Origin: Methylibium rhizosphaerae
GTDB lineage: Bacteria > Pseudomonadota > Gammaproteobacteria > Burkholderiales > Burkholderiaceae_C
DNA: 64,000 bases
Direction: 5' to 3'
NCBI RefSeq assembly: GCF_006386545.1
Contig: NZ_SWAR01000001.1
Coordinates: 124,001 to 188,000 of the forward strand
How positions within the stretch are numbered: the stretch's first letter is position 1; each line of letters starts with the position of its first letter. The notes under the pieces were generated by a model, which did not search any database, had not been told where the DNA came from, and saw only the letters and a list, made by a program, of their open reading frames with translations. Of the stretch, positions 24,360 to 33,717 are shown one piece after another. Position numbers and translations under genes: made by a program.

Positions 24360-27300
24360 TCAGTTCGACAGCTGCGACCAGGCCTTCTCGAGCCGCTTGA
24401 CCGACACCGGCTGCGGCGTGCGCAGCTCCTGCGCGAACAGGCTCACGCGCAGCTCCTCGAGCAGCCAGCGGAACTCGTCGAGCCGCGCGTCGGCCACGCC
24501 CTTGCGGTCGGCCAGGCGGCGCAGGTAGCGCTGCTCCAGCGGGCGCAGTTCGGCCAGGCGCTGCGCGTCGCGGGCCGGGTCGGCACGCAGCTTGTCCAGG
24601 CGCGTGGTGATGGCCTTGAGATAGCGGGGGTAGTGCTGCAGCTGCGCATAGGGCACCAGCGCCACGAAGCGCTTGGGCATCAGCCGCTGCAGCTGCGCGG
24701 CCACGTCGTCGGCCACTTCCTTGGACGGCTTGCTGTCCTTGAGCTTGCGTGCCGCTGCGGCGTACTCGGCGAGCACCAGGCCGGCCAGGCGCGCCACCTC
24801 CTGCGCGATGAGGTTGAGCCGGCTGCGGCCTTCGTCGATGCGCGCCTTGAAGCCTGCATCGTCGGCGGGCAATGGATCGGCCAGGAACGCGCGTTCCAGG
24901 GCCACGTCGATGATCTGGTCGCGAAGCTCCTCCTGCGTGCCCAGGCTCATGTAGGCCACGGCCATCTTCTGCAGCTCGGGGATGTTCTTTTCCAGGTACT
25001 TGAGCGGCTCCTTGAGCTGCAGCGCGACCAGGCGGCGCAGGCCGGCGCGGTGCTTCTGCGCAGCCACGTCGGGCTCGTCGAAGACTTCGATCTCCACATG
25101 CGTGCCGCGATCGATGAGTGCGGGGAACCCGACCAGGGTCTGTGCGCCGCGCTGGACCTCCATGAGCTCGGGGAGCTCGCCGAAGGTCCAGGTGGTGTAG
25201 GCGGCCGCAACCGCCGGTGCTGCCGCGGCGGCCTGCGCCTTCGCCGCCGGCTGGCGGGCGCCGCCTGGCGGAGACGGGCTGGCCTCGGCCGCAGGCTCCT
25301 GCCGGGCCACCTGCAAGGTTGCCAGGGCCTGGAACGCGCTGCGCGCCTGGCCACCGAGCTCGGCCTTCAGTGCGGCGAGGTTGCGCCCCATGCCGAGCTG
25401 GCGACCGTGCTCGTCGACCACGCGGAAATTCATGAACAGGTGAGGCGACAGCGTCTCGAGCTTGAAGTCGTTGCGCTGCACCGCCAGCTGCGTGCGCTCG
25501 CGCACCGCCTTGAGCAGCGCGTCCATGAGGCTGCCCTGCGCGAACGGCGTGAGCTCGACGAACTCGGCCACATAGTCGGGCAGCGGCACCAGCCGCGCAC
25601 GCGGCTTCTGGTGCAGGCTCTTCACCAGCGCCAGCACCTTGTCCTTCAGCATGCCGGGCACCAGCCATTCGCAGCGCTCCTCGTTCACCTGATTGAGCGC
25701 ATAGATGGGCACGGTGACGGTGACGCCGTCGCGCGCATCGCCCGGCTCGTGCAGGTAGCTCGTGCTGCAGTCCACGCCGCCCAGGCGAAGCGTCTTCGGG
25801 AAGGCCGAGGTGGTGATGCCGGCGGCCTCGTGGCGCATCAGCTCCTCTTTGGTGAGCCACAGCAGCTTGGGCTGCCGCTTGCTCTCTTCGCGGTACCAGC
25901 GCTCGAAGGTGTGGCCCGAATGCACATCGGCCGGCAGCTGCTGGTTGTAGAAGGCATGGATGAGTTCGTCGTCCACCAGCACGTCCTGCCGGCGCGACTT
26001 GTGCTCGAGCTCCTCCACCTGGCGGACGAGCTTGCGGTTGTGCGCGAGGAACGGCAGCTTCGTGTCCCATTCCTCGCCCACCAGCGCCTCGCGGATGAAG
26101 ATCTCGCGGGCCGCCGCCGGGTCCACCTTGCCGAAGTTCACCCGGCGGTTGCTGTAGACCACGATGCCGTAGAGCGTGGCGCGCTCCAGCGCGATCACTT
26201 CGGCGGCCTTCTTCTCCCAGTGCGGCTCCAGCAGCTGCGTCTTCAGCAGGTGGCCGGCGATCCAGGGGATCCACTGCGGCTCGATGGCGGCCAGGCCGCG
26301 GCCGTACAGCCGCGTGGTCTCCACCAGCTCGGCGGCCACCAGCCAGCGGCCCGGCTTCTTGGAAAGGTGCGCGCCCGGGTGGCGCCAGAACTTGATGCCG
26401 CGCGCGCCCAGGTACCAGTCGTCCTCGTCGCTCTTCAGGCCGATGTTGCCGAGCAGGCCGGCCAGCATGGCCAGGTGCACCTGCTCGTAGGTCGCCGGCG
26501 ACGTGTTGAGCCGCCAGCCGTGTTCGGCCACCACCGTGTGCAGCTGCGAATAGATGTCGCGCCACTCGCGCACCCGCCGCGGCGACACGAAGTTGTCGCG
26601 CAGCAGCTGCTCGTGCTTGCGGCTGGAGATGCGGTGTTCGCCATGGCCGCCGCGGCTTTCTTCCAGCCACTTCCAGAGCTTGAGGTAGCCCATGAACTCC
26701 GACTTCTCGTCGTCGAACTTCCTGTGCTTCTCGTCGGCGGCCTGCTGGTGCTCGAGCGGGCGGTCCCGCACGTCCTGCACGCTCAGCGCCGAGGCGATGA
26801 CCAGCACCTCGCTGAGCGCCTGGCGTTCGCGCGCCTCGAGGATCATGCGGCCCACGCGTGGATCGAGCGGCAGCTTCGACAGCTCGCGGCCGATGGCGGT
26901 GAGTTCGTTCTGGTCGTCCACCGCATTGAGCTCGCCCAGCAGCGCATAGCCGTCGGCGATGGCCTTGCGCGGCGGCGGCTCGAGGAACGGGAAGTCCTCC
27001 ACCTGCCCCAGGCCCAGCGCCTTCATCCGCAGGATCACGCCGGCCAGCGACGAACGCAGGATCTCGGGGTCGGTGAATTTCGCGCGGCCCTGGTAGTCCT
27101 TCTCGTCGTACAGCCGGATGCAGATGCCGTTCGACACCCGCCCGCAGCGCCCGGCGCGCTGGTTGGCGGCCGCCTGGCTCACCGGCTCGACCTGCAACTG
27201 CTCGACCTTGTTGCGGTAGCTGTAGCGCTTGACCCGCGCGAGGCCGGAGTCGATGACGTAGCGGATGCCCGGCACGGTGAGCGAGGTCTCGGCCACGTTG

Positions 27301-28205
27301 GTGGCCAGCACGATGCGCCGCGCGCTGTGCGACTCGAACACCCGGTCCTGCTCCTGCTGCGACAGCCGCGCGAACAGCGGCAGGATCTCCACGCCGGGCG
27401 GGTGGTGCTTGCGCAGGTGCTCGGCGGCGTCGCGGATCTCGCGCTCGCCCGGCAGGAACACCAGCACGTCGCCGGCGCCCTCTCGCCACAGCTCGTCCAC
27501 CGCGTCGGCGATGGCGTTGTCGAGGTCGTAGTCGCGGTCTTCCTCGAACGGCCGCCAGCGCTGTTCCACCGGGTAGAGCCGCCCGCTCACCATGAGCACC
27601 GGCGCGGGACCGCGGATGCTCTCGAAGTGACGCGCGAAGCGCTCGGCATCGATGGTGGCCGAGGTGACGATGATCTTGAGGTCGGGCCGCCTGGGCAGCA
27701 GCTGCTTCAGGTAGCCGAGCAGGAAGTCGATGTTGAGGCTGCGCTCGTGCGCCTCGTCGATGATCAGCGTGTCGTAGGCCTTGAGCAGCGGATCGGTCTG
27801 CGTCTCGGCCAGCAGGATGCCGTCGGTCATGAGCTTCACCGAGGCGCCCGGCTGCAGGCGGTCCTGGAACCGCACCTTGTAGCCCACCACTTCGCCCAGC
27901 GGCGTCTTCAGCTCCTCGGCAATGCGCTTGGCCACCGAGCTGGCCGCGATGCGGCGCGGCTGGGTGTGGCCGATCAGCCGGCCGGTGTTGGCCCGCCCGC
28001 GCCCCATGGCCAGCGCGATCTTGGGCAGCTGGGTGGTCTTGCCCGAGCCGGTCTCGCCGCACACGATGACCACCTGGTGCTCGGCCAGCGCACGCTCGAT
28101 CTCCTCGCGCCGTGCCGACACCGGCAGCGATTCGGGAAAGGTGATGGGCGGCAGCGGATTGGCCTTCGCGGCCGCGGGGCCGCGGCTGCGCTCTTGCTCG
28201 GTCAT
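24360..28205 (-). CDS. hrpA: ATP-dependent RNA helicase HrpA (DEAH box)
   Basis: 1281 residues, close to the 1300 of E. coli HrpA. Helicase motifs are all present: Walker A GETGSGKT, DEAH (IIDEAHERSLN), motif III SATIDAERF, motif VI QRAGRCGR. The HA2, OB and the long HrpA C-terminal domain (about 600-1281) follow, with an Ala/Pro-rich low-complexity insert around residue 970-1000 (top strand near 25220-25320). It is cytoplasmic and is thought to act in mRNA processing and rescue of stalled or collided ribosomes. It is divergent from argA with 59 bp between. Confidence 0.95.
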   Translation of the reverse strand: MTEQERSRGPAAAKANPLPPITFPESLPVSARREEIERALAEHQVVIVCGETGSGKTTQLPKIALAMGRGRANTGRLIGHTQPRRIAASSVAKRIAEELKTPLGEVVGYKVRFQDRLQPGASVKLMTDGILLAETQTDPLLKAYDTLIIDEAHERSLNIDFLLGYLKQLLPRRPDLKIIVTSATIDAERFARHFESIRGPAPVLMVSGRLYPVEQRWRPFEEDRDYDLDNAIADAVDELWREGAGDVLVFLPGEREIRDAAEHLRKHHPPGVEILPLFARLSQQEQDRVFESHSARRIVLATNVAETSLTVPGIRYVIDSGLARVKRYSYRNKVEQLQVEPVSQAAANQRAGRCGRVSNGICIRLYDEKDYQGRAKFTDPEILRSSLAGVILRMKALGLGQVEDFPFLEPPPRKAIADGYALLGELNAVDDQNELTAIGRELSKLPLDPRVGRMILEARERQALSEVLVIASALSVQDVRDRPLEHQQAADEKHRKFDDEKSEFMGYLKLWKWLEESRGGHGEHRISSRKHEQLLRDNFVSPRRVREWRDIYSQLHTVVAEHGWRLNTSPATYEQVHLAMLAGLLGNIGLKSDEDDWYLGARGIKFWRHPGAHLSKKPGRWLVAAELVETTRLYGRGLAAIEPQWIPWIAGHLLKTQLLEPHWEKKAAEVIALERATLYGIVVYSNRRVNFGKVDPAAAREIFIREALVGEEWDTKLPFLAHNRKLVRQVEELEHKSRRQDVLVDDELIHAFYNQQLPADVHSGHTFERWYREESKRQPKLLWLTKEELMRHEAAGITTSAFPKTLRLGGVDCSTSYLHEPGDARDGVTVTVPIYALNQVNEERCEWLVPGMLKDKVLALVKSLHQKPRARLVPLPDYVAEFVELTPFAQGSLMDALLKAVRERTQLAVQRNDFKLETLSPHLFMNFRVVDEHGRQLGMGRNLAALKAELGGQARSAFQALATLQVARQEPAAEASPSPPGGARQPAAKAQAAAAAPAVAAAYTTWTFGELPELMEVQRGAQTLVGFPALIDRGTHVEIEVFDEPDVAAQKHRAGLRRLVALQLKEPLKYLEKNIPELQKMAVAYMSLGTQEELRDQIIDVALERAFLADPLPADDAGFKARIDEGRSRLNLIAQEVARLAGLVLAEYAAAARKLKDSKPSKEVADDVAAQLQRLMPKRFVALVPYAQLQHYPRYLKAITTRLDKLRADPARDAQRLAELRPLEQRYLRRLADRKGVADARLDEFRWLLEELRVSLFAQELRTPQPVSVKRLEKAWSQLSN

Positions 28206-28264
28206 CTGGGGTCGTCGTGCAAAATCGCGGATTATTTCAGTCTCGAGCCACCCGCGGCGCGCGC

Positions 28265-29605
28265 ATGGACCTGATCTTTCCCCACACCTTCGTTCCCTGG
28301 TTCCGCTCGGTCGCGCCGTACATCCACGCCTACCGAGGCAAGACCTTCGTCGTGGCGCTCGTGGGCGAGGCCATCGCCGCCGGCAAGCTCAACTCCTTCG
28401 TGCAGGACGTGGCCATCCTGCATGCCATGGGCATCAAGCTGGTGCTGGTGCACGGCTTCCGCCCGCAGGTGAACGAGCAGCTCGCGGCCAAGGGCCAGAG
28501 CTCCAGGTTCAGCCACGGCATGCGCATCACCGACGCGGTGGCGCTCGACTGCGCCCAGGAAGCCGCCGGCCAGCTCCGGTTCGAGATCGAAGCCGCGTTC
28601 TCCCAGGGCCTGCCCAACACGCCGATGGCGAATGCGACCGTGCGGGTGGTGTCGGGCAACTTCCTCACCGCACGACCGGTGGGCATCATCGACGGCATCG
28701 ACTTCCAACAGAGCGGGCTGGTGCGCCGGGTCGATGCCGCTGCCATCGGCCGCGCCATCGACACCGGCGCCATCGTGCTGCTGTCGCCCTTCGGCTTCTC
28801 GCCCACCGGCGAGGCCTTCAACCTCACGATGGAAGAAGTGGCCACCAGCACGGCGATCGAGCTGCAGGCCGACAAGCTGATCTTCCTGACCGAGGTGCCG
28901 GGCGTGCGCGAAGACCGCAACGACCCCGAAAGCCCGATCGACACCGAACTCGCCCTGGCCGACGCCGAGCGCCTGCTGGCCAGCCTGCCGAGCCCCACCC
29001 AGCCCACCGACGTGGCCTTCTACCTGAAGCATTGCGTCAAGGCCTGCAGCGAAGGCGTCGAGCGCTCGCACATCCTGCCCTTCGCGGTGGACGGCGCCCT
29101 GCTGATGGAGGTCTACACGCACGACGGCATCGGCACCATGGTGGTGGACGAAAAGCTCGAGAGCCTGCGCGAAGCCACTTCCGACGACATCGGCGGCATC
29201 CTGCAGCTCATCGAGCCGTTCGAGAAGGACGGCACGCTGGTCAAGCGCGACCGCACCGAGATCGAACGCGACATCGACCACTACACCGTGATCGAGCACG
29301 ACGGCGTGATCTTCGGCTGCGCGGCGCTCTACCCCTACCCCGAGGCCAAGACCGGCGAGATGGCCGCGCTGACGGTGAGCAACAGCGTGCAGGGCCAGGG
29401 CGACGGCGAGCGCATCCTCAAGCGCATCGAGCAGCGCGCCCGCGCCATGGGCCTCACCAGCATCTTCGTGCTCACCACCCGCACGATGCACTGGTTCATC
29501 AAGCGCGGCTTCCAGCAGGTCGACCCCGACTGGCTGCCCGAGGCACGCAAGCGCAAGTACAACTGGGACCGGCGCTCGCAAGTGCTGGTCAAGCTGCTCA
29601 AGTAG
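28265..29605 (+). CDS. argA: N-acetylglutamate synthase
   Basis: 446 residues from the ATG at 28265 ([20 protein letters not shown]), similar to the 443 of E. coli ArgA; an upstream in-frame start at 28217 is less likely. The N-terminal amino-acid-kinase-like domain has VVALVGEAI and [15 protein letters not shown]; the C-terminal GNAT acetyltransferase has [18 protein letters not shown] and CAALYPYPE. It makes N-acetylglutamate from acetyl-CoA and glutamate, the first step of arginine synthesis, probably under arginine feedback through the kinase-like domain. No strong ribosome binding site. yggX follows after 34 bp. Confidence 0.95.
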   Translation: MDLIFPHTFVPWFRSVAPYIHAYRGKTFVVALVGEAIAAGKLNSFVQDVAILHAMGIKLVLVHGFRPQVNEQLAAKGQSSRFSHGMRITDAVALDCAQEAAGQLRFEIEAAFSQGLPNTPMANATVRVVSGNFLTARPVGIIDGIDFQQSGLVRRVDAAAIGRAIDTGAIVLLSPFGFSPTGEAFNLTMEEVATSTAIELQADKLIFLTEVPGVREDRNDPESPIDTELALADAERLLASLPSPTQPTDVAFYLKHCVKACSEGVERSHILPFAVDGALLMEVYTHDGIGTMVVDEKLESLREATSDDIGGILQLIEPFEKDGTLVKRDRTEIERDIDHYTVIEHDGVIFGCAALYPYPEAKTGEMAALTVSNSVQGQGDGERILKRIEQRARAMGLTSIFVLTTRTMHWFIKRGFQQVDPDWLPEARKRKYNWDRRSQVLVKLLK

Positions 29606-29639
29606 CGACCGGTCATCATTCGAAAAGGAGTACCCCACC

Positions 29640-29912
29640 ATGGCCCGCACCGTGAACTGCGTTCTGCTCAAGAAGGAAGCCGAAGGACTCGACTTCGCGC
29701 CCTACCCTGGCGAGCTGGGCAAGCGCATCTACAACGAGGTCAGCAAGGAAGCCTGGGCGCAGTGGATGAAGCACCAGACCATGCTGGTCAACGAGAACCG
29801 CCTGAACCTCGCCGATGCCCGCGCCCGCCAGTACCTCGCCCGGCAGATGGAGCGCTTCTTCTTCGGTGAAGGCGCCGACCAGCCGGCCGGCTACGTGCCG
29901 CCGACCGCCTGA
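29640..29912 (+). CDS. YggX, Fe(II)-trafficking/oxidative damage protection protein
   Basis: 90 residues, the usual length. Characteristic start [21 protein letters not shown], followed by [20 protein letters not shown] and [19 protein letters not shown] precedes the ATG. A small cytoplasmic protein that protects Fe-S clusters, probably by handling labile iron; the Cys near residue 7 is present. In tandem with argA and followed by an iron-regulated gene. Confidence 0.95.
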   Translation: MARTVNCVLLKKEAEGLDFAPYPGELGKRIYNEVSKEAWAQWMKHQTMLVNENRLNLADARARQYLARQMERFFFGEGADQPAGYVPPTA

Positions 29913-29946
29913 GGCGCCGTCGCGCGCAGGCGCAGCGGAGATTGAC

Positions 29947-29965
29947 GCGAATCATTCTCGTTAAC
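29947..29965 (+). promoter_or_regulatory. Fur box of the ferric iron binding protein gene
   Basis: Nineteen bases beginning GCGAATCATTCT; the reverse complement (..GAGAATGATTCGC) fits the Fur consensus hexamer array. It partly overlaps a TTGACG (29942-29947) that may be the -35 element. The same 12-base core occurs in the bacterioferritin-associated ferredoxin promoter at 49450. Confidence 0.7.
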
Positions 29966-30007
29966 GACTACACTCCTGCAGCTTCATTTCACCTGCTGAG
30001 GAGTGTC

Positions 30008-31051
30008 ATGTCCCGTTCGAGCTTTGCCCGCGCCGCGCTTGCCGCCGCGGCCGTTTGCACCGCATTCGCCGCCCAGGCGCAGGAGCAGGTGCTGAACCTG
30101 TACTCCGCCCGCCACTACCAGACCGACGAGGCGCTGTACAACAACTTCACCAAGGCCACTGGCATCAAGATCAACCGCGTGGACGCCGACGACGCCGGCA
30201 TCCTGGCCCGGCTGAAGAGCGAAGGCACCGCCAGCCCGGCCGACGTGATCCTGCTGGTGGATGCCGCGCGCCTCTGGCGTGCCGAGGTGGACGGCCTGTT
30301 CCAGCCGGTGAAGTCGCCAGCGCTCGAAAAGCGCATCCCGGCCAACCTGCGCGGCAAGGACGACGGCCAGGGCGCCCAGTGGTTCGGCTTCTCGACCCGC
30401 GCCCGGGTCATCGTCTACAACAAGGCAACGGTCAAGAAGGAAGACGTCGACACCTACGAGGAACTGGCCGACCCCAAGAACAAGGGCAAGGTCTGCACCC
30501 GCTCCGGCTCGCACCCCTACAACCTCTCGCTGTTCGGCTCGATCGTCGAGCACGTGGGCGCCGACAAGGCCGAGCAGTGGCTCAAGGGCGTGGTGGACAA
30601 CATGGCCCGCGCCCCCAAGGGTGGTGACACCGACCAGATCAAGGCCGTGGCCAGCGGCGAGTGCGGCATCGGCCTCTCCAACACCTACTACGTCGCCCGG
30701 CTGATGCGCTCCGACAAGCCCGAGGACCGTGCGGTGATGGACAAGGTGGCGGTGGTGTTCCCCAACCAGTCGAGCTGGGGCACGCACGTCAACATCGCCG
30801 GCGGCGCCGTGGCCAGGAACGCCAAGAACCGCGAGGCGGCCGTCAAGTTCCTCGAATATCTGGCCAGCGACGAAGCCCAGGCCTATTTCGCCAACGGCAA
30901 CAACGAATATCCGGCTGTGCCCAGCGTGAAACTGCCCAACCCGGCGCTGGACGCACTCGGCAAGTTCAAGGCGGAGCTGATCCCGATTTCCGTGGTCGGC
31001 ATGAACACGGTGAAAGTGCAGCAGATGCTGGATCGCGTCGGCTACAAGTAA
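30008..31051 (+). CDS. Ferric iron ABC transporter substrate-binding protein (FbpA/FutA type)
   Basis: 347 residues from the ATG at 30008, which has GAGGAG 5 nt upstream and gives a signal peptide (MSRSSFARAALAAAAVCTAF, cleavage after AQA). The mature protein begins EQVLNLYSARHYQTDEALY, the typical opening of periplasmic Fe3+ binding proteins, and contains GKVCTRSGSHPYNLSLFG, a GIGLSNTYYVARL segment with the paired tyrosines that bind iron, and FPNQSSWGTHVNIAGGAV. It would hand ferric iron to an inner-membrane ABC permease not present here. The Fur box upstream shows iron repression. A hairpin terminator follows. Confidence 0.93.
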   Translation: MSRSSFARAALAAAAVCTAFAAQAQEQVLNLYSARHYQTDEALYNNFTKATGIKINRVDADDAGILARLKSEGTASPADVILLVDAARLWRAEVDGLFQPVKSPALEKRIPANLRGKDDGQGAQWFGFSTRARVIVYNKATVKKEDVDTYEELADPKNKGKVCTRSGSHPYNLSLFGSIVEHVGADKAEQWLKGVVDNMARAPKGGDTDQIKAVASGECGIGLSNTYYVARLMRSDKPEDRAVMDKVAVVFPNQSSWGTHVNIAGGAVARNAKNREAAVKFLEYLASDEAQAYFANGNNEYPAVPSVKLPNPALDALGKFKAELIPISVVGMNTVKVQQMLDRVGYK

Positions 31052-31077
31052 GCCGCCCCGGCATATCCCTCTGGTGA

Positions 31078-31104
31078 AAGCCCGGCCCCGGCCGGGCTTT
31101 TTTT
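31078..31104 (+). terminator. Rho-independent terminator
   Basis: AAGCCCGGC and its inverse GCCGGGCTT form a stem around a CCC-rich loop, followed by seven T. Located 27 bp after the iron-binding protein gene. Confidence 0.85.
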
Positions 31105-31161
31105 CGCCTGCCCCACCCCATAGAATGCGCGGGCTCCTTTCCCACACAAGAGGATTTCCGC

Positions 31162-31497
31162 ATGGCCACTTATCAGGATTTGCTCGCCCAGAAAGCCGCC
31201 CTCGAAAAGCAGCAGGCTGCCCTTGAAAAACAACTCGAGGAAGCCCGCAAGGCCGAACGTGCCGAAGTGATCGCACAGATCAGGAACCTCATGTCGCAGC
31301 ACGGCCTCACCCTGGCCGACCTGGGCACCAAGGGGCCCGGCAAGCCCGCCAGGGCGGGCTCCGTCGAAGGCCGCAAGGTGGCGCCGAAATACCGCAACTC
31401 CGCCACCGGCGAAACCTGGACCGGCCGCGGCTTGCAACCCAAGTGGATCAAGGAGGCATTGGCCTCCGGCCGGAAACTCGAAGACCTGGCGATCTGA
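31162..31497 (+). CDS. H-NS family nucleoid protein
   Basis: 111 residues, typical of Burkholderiales H-NS/BpH3/MvaT-like short forms. N-terminal coiled-coil oligomerisation segment (about 5-45, LLAQKAALEKQQAALEKQ), flexible linker rich in Gly/Lys/Arg (about 58-75), and C-terminal DNA-binding domain with KYRN..TGETWTGRGLQPKW, the H-NS AT-hook-like loop. AGAGGA precedes the ATG. Cytoplasmic global repressor that binds AT-rich, often horizontally acquired DNA. Flanked by terminators, so a single-gene unit. Confidence 0.94.
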   Translation: MATYQDLLAQKAALEKQQAALEKQLEEARKAERAEVIAQIRNLMSQHGLTLADLGTKGPGKPARAGSVEGRKVAPKYRNSATGETWTGRGLQPKWIKEALASGRKLEDLAI

Positions 31498-31517
31498 ATA
31501 CCCGAGCCAGGCCAAAG

Positions 31518-31544
31518 AAAAGCCGCCCGACGGGGCGGCTTTTT
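31518..31544. terminator. Bidirectional terminator between hns-like gene and M3 peptidase gene
   Basis: AAGCCGCCC, loop GACG, GGGCGGCTT, with TTTTT on the plus strand and TTTTCTTT on the minus strand after the stem. It serves both converging genes. Confidence 0.85.
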
Positions 31545-31568
31545 CGTTGGTGCAAACAGCGCGCAGCG

Positions 31569-33569
31569 TCAGCGCCGCAGGAACTCGTAGAACGCCCTGG
31601 AATTCGTTTCGCGTGCGAGGAACTCCCGCAGCAAATCGTCGGGGGTGCGCTGGCCGCCATTGGCCAATACCGTGTCGCGATAACGCCTGCCGATCTCGGC
31701 ATCGAGTTTGTTGGCCGAAAAGGCGGTTCGAAGGTCCATCGCGATGACCAGGCTCCAGAGGTAGCCGTAGTAGCCCGCCGCATAACCGCCGGCCACGTGG
31801 CTGAAACCCGCCGGGAACCTGGTGCCGGGCACATGCCCGAGCGGCGTGGCGCCTTCCATGCGGGCCCACAAGCCCATCGGCTCGGGTGCGTCGGGCCCAT
31901 GCAGCGCGATGTCGAAGCTGCCGTAGAGGTGCTGGCGCGCGTAGAAGTTGCCCTTGCCGTAGTCGCGCGCGGCCACCGCCTTGTCGATCATGTCGTCGGG
32001 CACCGGCTTGCAGCTGGCGCACACCTCGGCAAACAGCTTCAGCACCTGCTTGTCATAGACCCAGTCCTCCAGCATCTGCGACGGCGCCTCGACGAAGTCG
32101 CGGAGCACGCTGGTGCCGCCCTGCGACGAATAGCGGGTGAACGACAGGTTGTTGTGCAGCGCGTGGCCGAGCTCGTGCAGCAGCGTTTCCAGCTCCTCCA
32201 GCGTCAGGCCCTTGCGGTCGAAGTTGACCACCAGCGCCGCCTGCGGCACCCGATGCACCCGGGTGGCGCCATTGCGGAAGCTCCACACGGCGGCATGGTT
32301 GTACTTGTTGTCGCGCGGGTAGAGGTCGACGTAGAGCGTGGCGACAGGCTTGCCGGTCTTCGTGTCGGTGGCGGCATAGGCCTGCACTTCCGGGTGCCAC
32401 AGCGGCTGCGGCGGCTGCACCCGGGTGTAGGTGACGCCCAGCAGCTTCTCGGCCAGCTTCAGCACGAACTGCAGACTCTCCTGCGGCGGGAAGTAGGGAC
32501 GGAACGCCTCCTGGTCGACGGTGTAGCGCTCCTTGCGCACCCGTTCGGTGTAGAACGGCACGTCCCAGCGATCGAGCTTCGTGGCGTCGGCGCTCTGCCC
32601 CAGGTGCCTGGCCTTGGCCTCGCGCAGTTCGGCCAGGTCACGGGTTTCGCCGGCGGTGACGGCCTGCTTCACGTCGGCCAGGAAGGCATCGACCTTCTTC
32701 GCACTGCCGGCCATGCGACGGCGCAGCAGGAAGTCGGCATAGCTCTTGAAGCCGAACAGCTTCGCGTACTCGAGCCGCAGCTTGGCAATCTCGTCGAGCA
32801 GCTTCAGGTTGGCATCGCCGCCTTCGTTGGTCTTGGCCCGCCAGATGCGTTCGCGGGTGGCGGCGTTCTCGGCGCGCTGCAGCACCGGCAGGTAGGTGGG
32901 GTAGTCCAGTCCCAGCAGGTAGTTGCCGGCATCGTCGCGCTTGGCCTCATTCCAGACGCTCTCGGGCACGCCCTTCAGCTCGTCGGCGGAAAACGCGACG
33001 CGGGTGCCGTCTTCGCGGATGTTGCGATCGAACTGCTGGCCGAGGTCGGTGATGCGATCGACGATCTGCTTGGCACGGTCGCGCTGCACCTTGGGCAGGC
33101 CGATGCCGGCGTCTTCGAAGCCCTCTCGGATGTCTCGCAGGAACAGCCGGTCGACCGCGTCGCCGGCGCGCACCTTCTGGCTTGCGCGATAGAGCTTCTC
33201 GTTTTGCGCCAGCGTCGAGAAGAAGTCCTGCCACCGCAGGGTGCACGCCTGGGCGGCGTCGCGCACTGCCTTTTCAGGGTGCACATTCACCAGCAGATAG
33301 AACGGCCCGGCCGCGTCTTCGTTGTAGGCATTGAGGTCGTCGTAGCCGGCCAGCCAGCGCGCCTTCGGCGAGCGCCTTTCGAGCTGCGCCACGCGGCTGC
33401 GGGCGCCCTTCAGGCCGGCATCACAGGCGGCCTGCACCTGGGCTTCGTCGCTGTACTGCGGGAAGCGCGGACCGGGGAGGTCGGCGGCGCCGGCACGGGA
33501 GGCAAAGGCCAGCGGCAGCAATGCGGCCGCCATGACGCAGGCGGCCGACGAGGCACGGGGGAATCGCAT
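31569..33569 (-). CDS. M3 family zinc oligopeptidase, exported
   Basis: 666 residues from the ATG at 33569 (GGAGAG before it), which gives a signal peptide MRFPRASSAACVMAAALL with cleavage after AGA. The zinc site HELGH is at His465-Glu466-His469 in a TLEELETLLHELGHALHNN setting, and a downstream acidic ligand region (FVEAPSQMLEDW) is also typical of thimet oligopeptidase/Dcp relatives. It hydrolyses short peptides; the signal suggests a periplasmic location, unlike the cytoplasmic OpdA/Dcp. Single gene, convergent with the H-NS-type gene and divergent from the GGDEF-EAL gene. Confidence 0.93.
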   Translation of the reverse strand: MRFPRASSAACVMAAALLPLAFASRAGAADLPGPRFPQYSDEAQVQAACDAGLKGARSRVAQLERRSPKARWLAGYDDLNAYNEDAAGPFYLLVNVHPEKAVRDAAQACTLRWQDFFSTLAQNEKLYRASQKVRAGDAVDRLFLRDIREGFEDAGIGLPKVQRDRAKQIVDRITDLGQQFDRNIREDGTRVAFSADELKGVPESVWNEAKRDDAGNYLLGLDYPTYLPVLQRAENAATRERIWRAKTNEGGDANLKLLDEIAKLRLEYAKLFGFKSYADFLLRRRMAGSAKKVDAFLADVKQAVTAGETRDLAELREAKARHLGQSADATKLDRWDVPFYTERVRKERYTVDQEAFRPYFPPQESLQFVLKLAEKLLGVTYTRVQPPQPLWHPEVQAYAATDTKTGKPVATLYVDLYPRDNKYNHAAVWSFRNGATRVHRVPQAALVVNFDRKGLTLEELETLLHELGHALHNNLSFTRYSSQGGTSVLRDFVEAPSQMLEDWVYDKQVLKLFAEVCASCKPVPDDMIDKAVAARDYGKGNFYARQHLYGSFDIALHGPDAPEPMGLWARMEGATPLGHVPGTRFPAGFSHVAGGYAAGYYGYLWSLVIAMDLRTAFSANKLDAEIGRRYRDTVLANGGQRTPDDLLREFLARETNSRAFYEFLRR

Positions 33570-33717
33570 GAACTCTCCAACTTGAGGGCGCCGCCCTCGT
33601 GAGGCAACGCGGTGGCGCTGGATTGTGCCCCGCGTGGCAACCACTCGAACGCGGGGCATGCCCTAGGAGGCTGCGCAGGGGCAAGGCCAACGACACCGTT
33701 TAAAGTCGCAGGCGCCG

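Noticed and set aside
24042-28274. A 1410-residue plus-strand frame opposite hrpA
   Set aside because: Shadow frame with low-complexity composition; hrpA on the minus strand has all helicase motifs.
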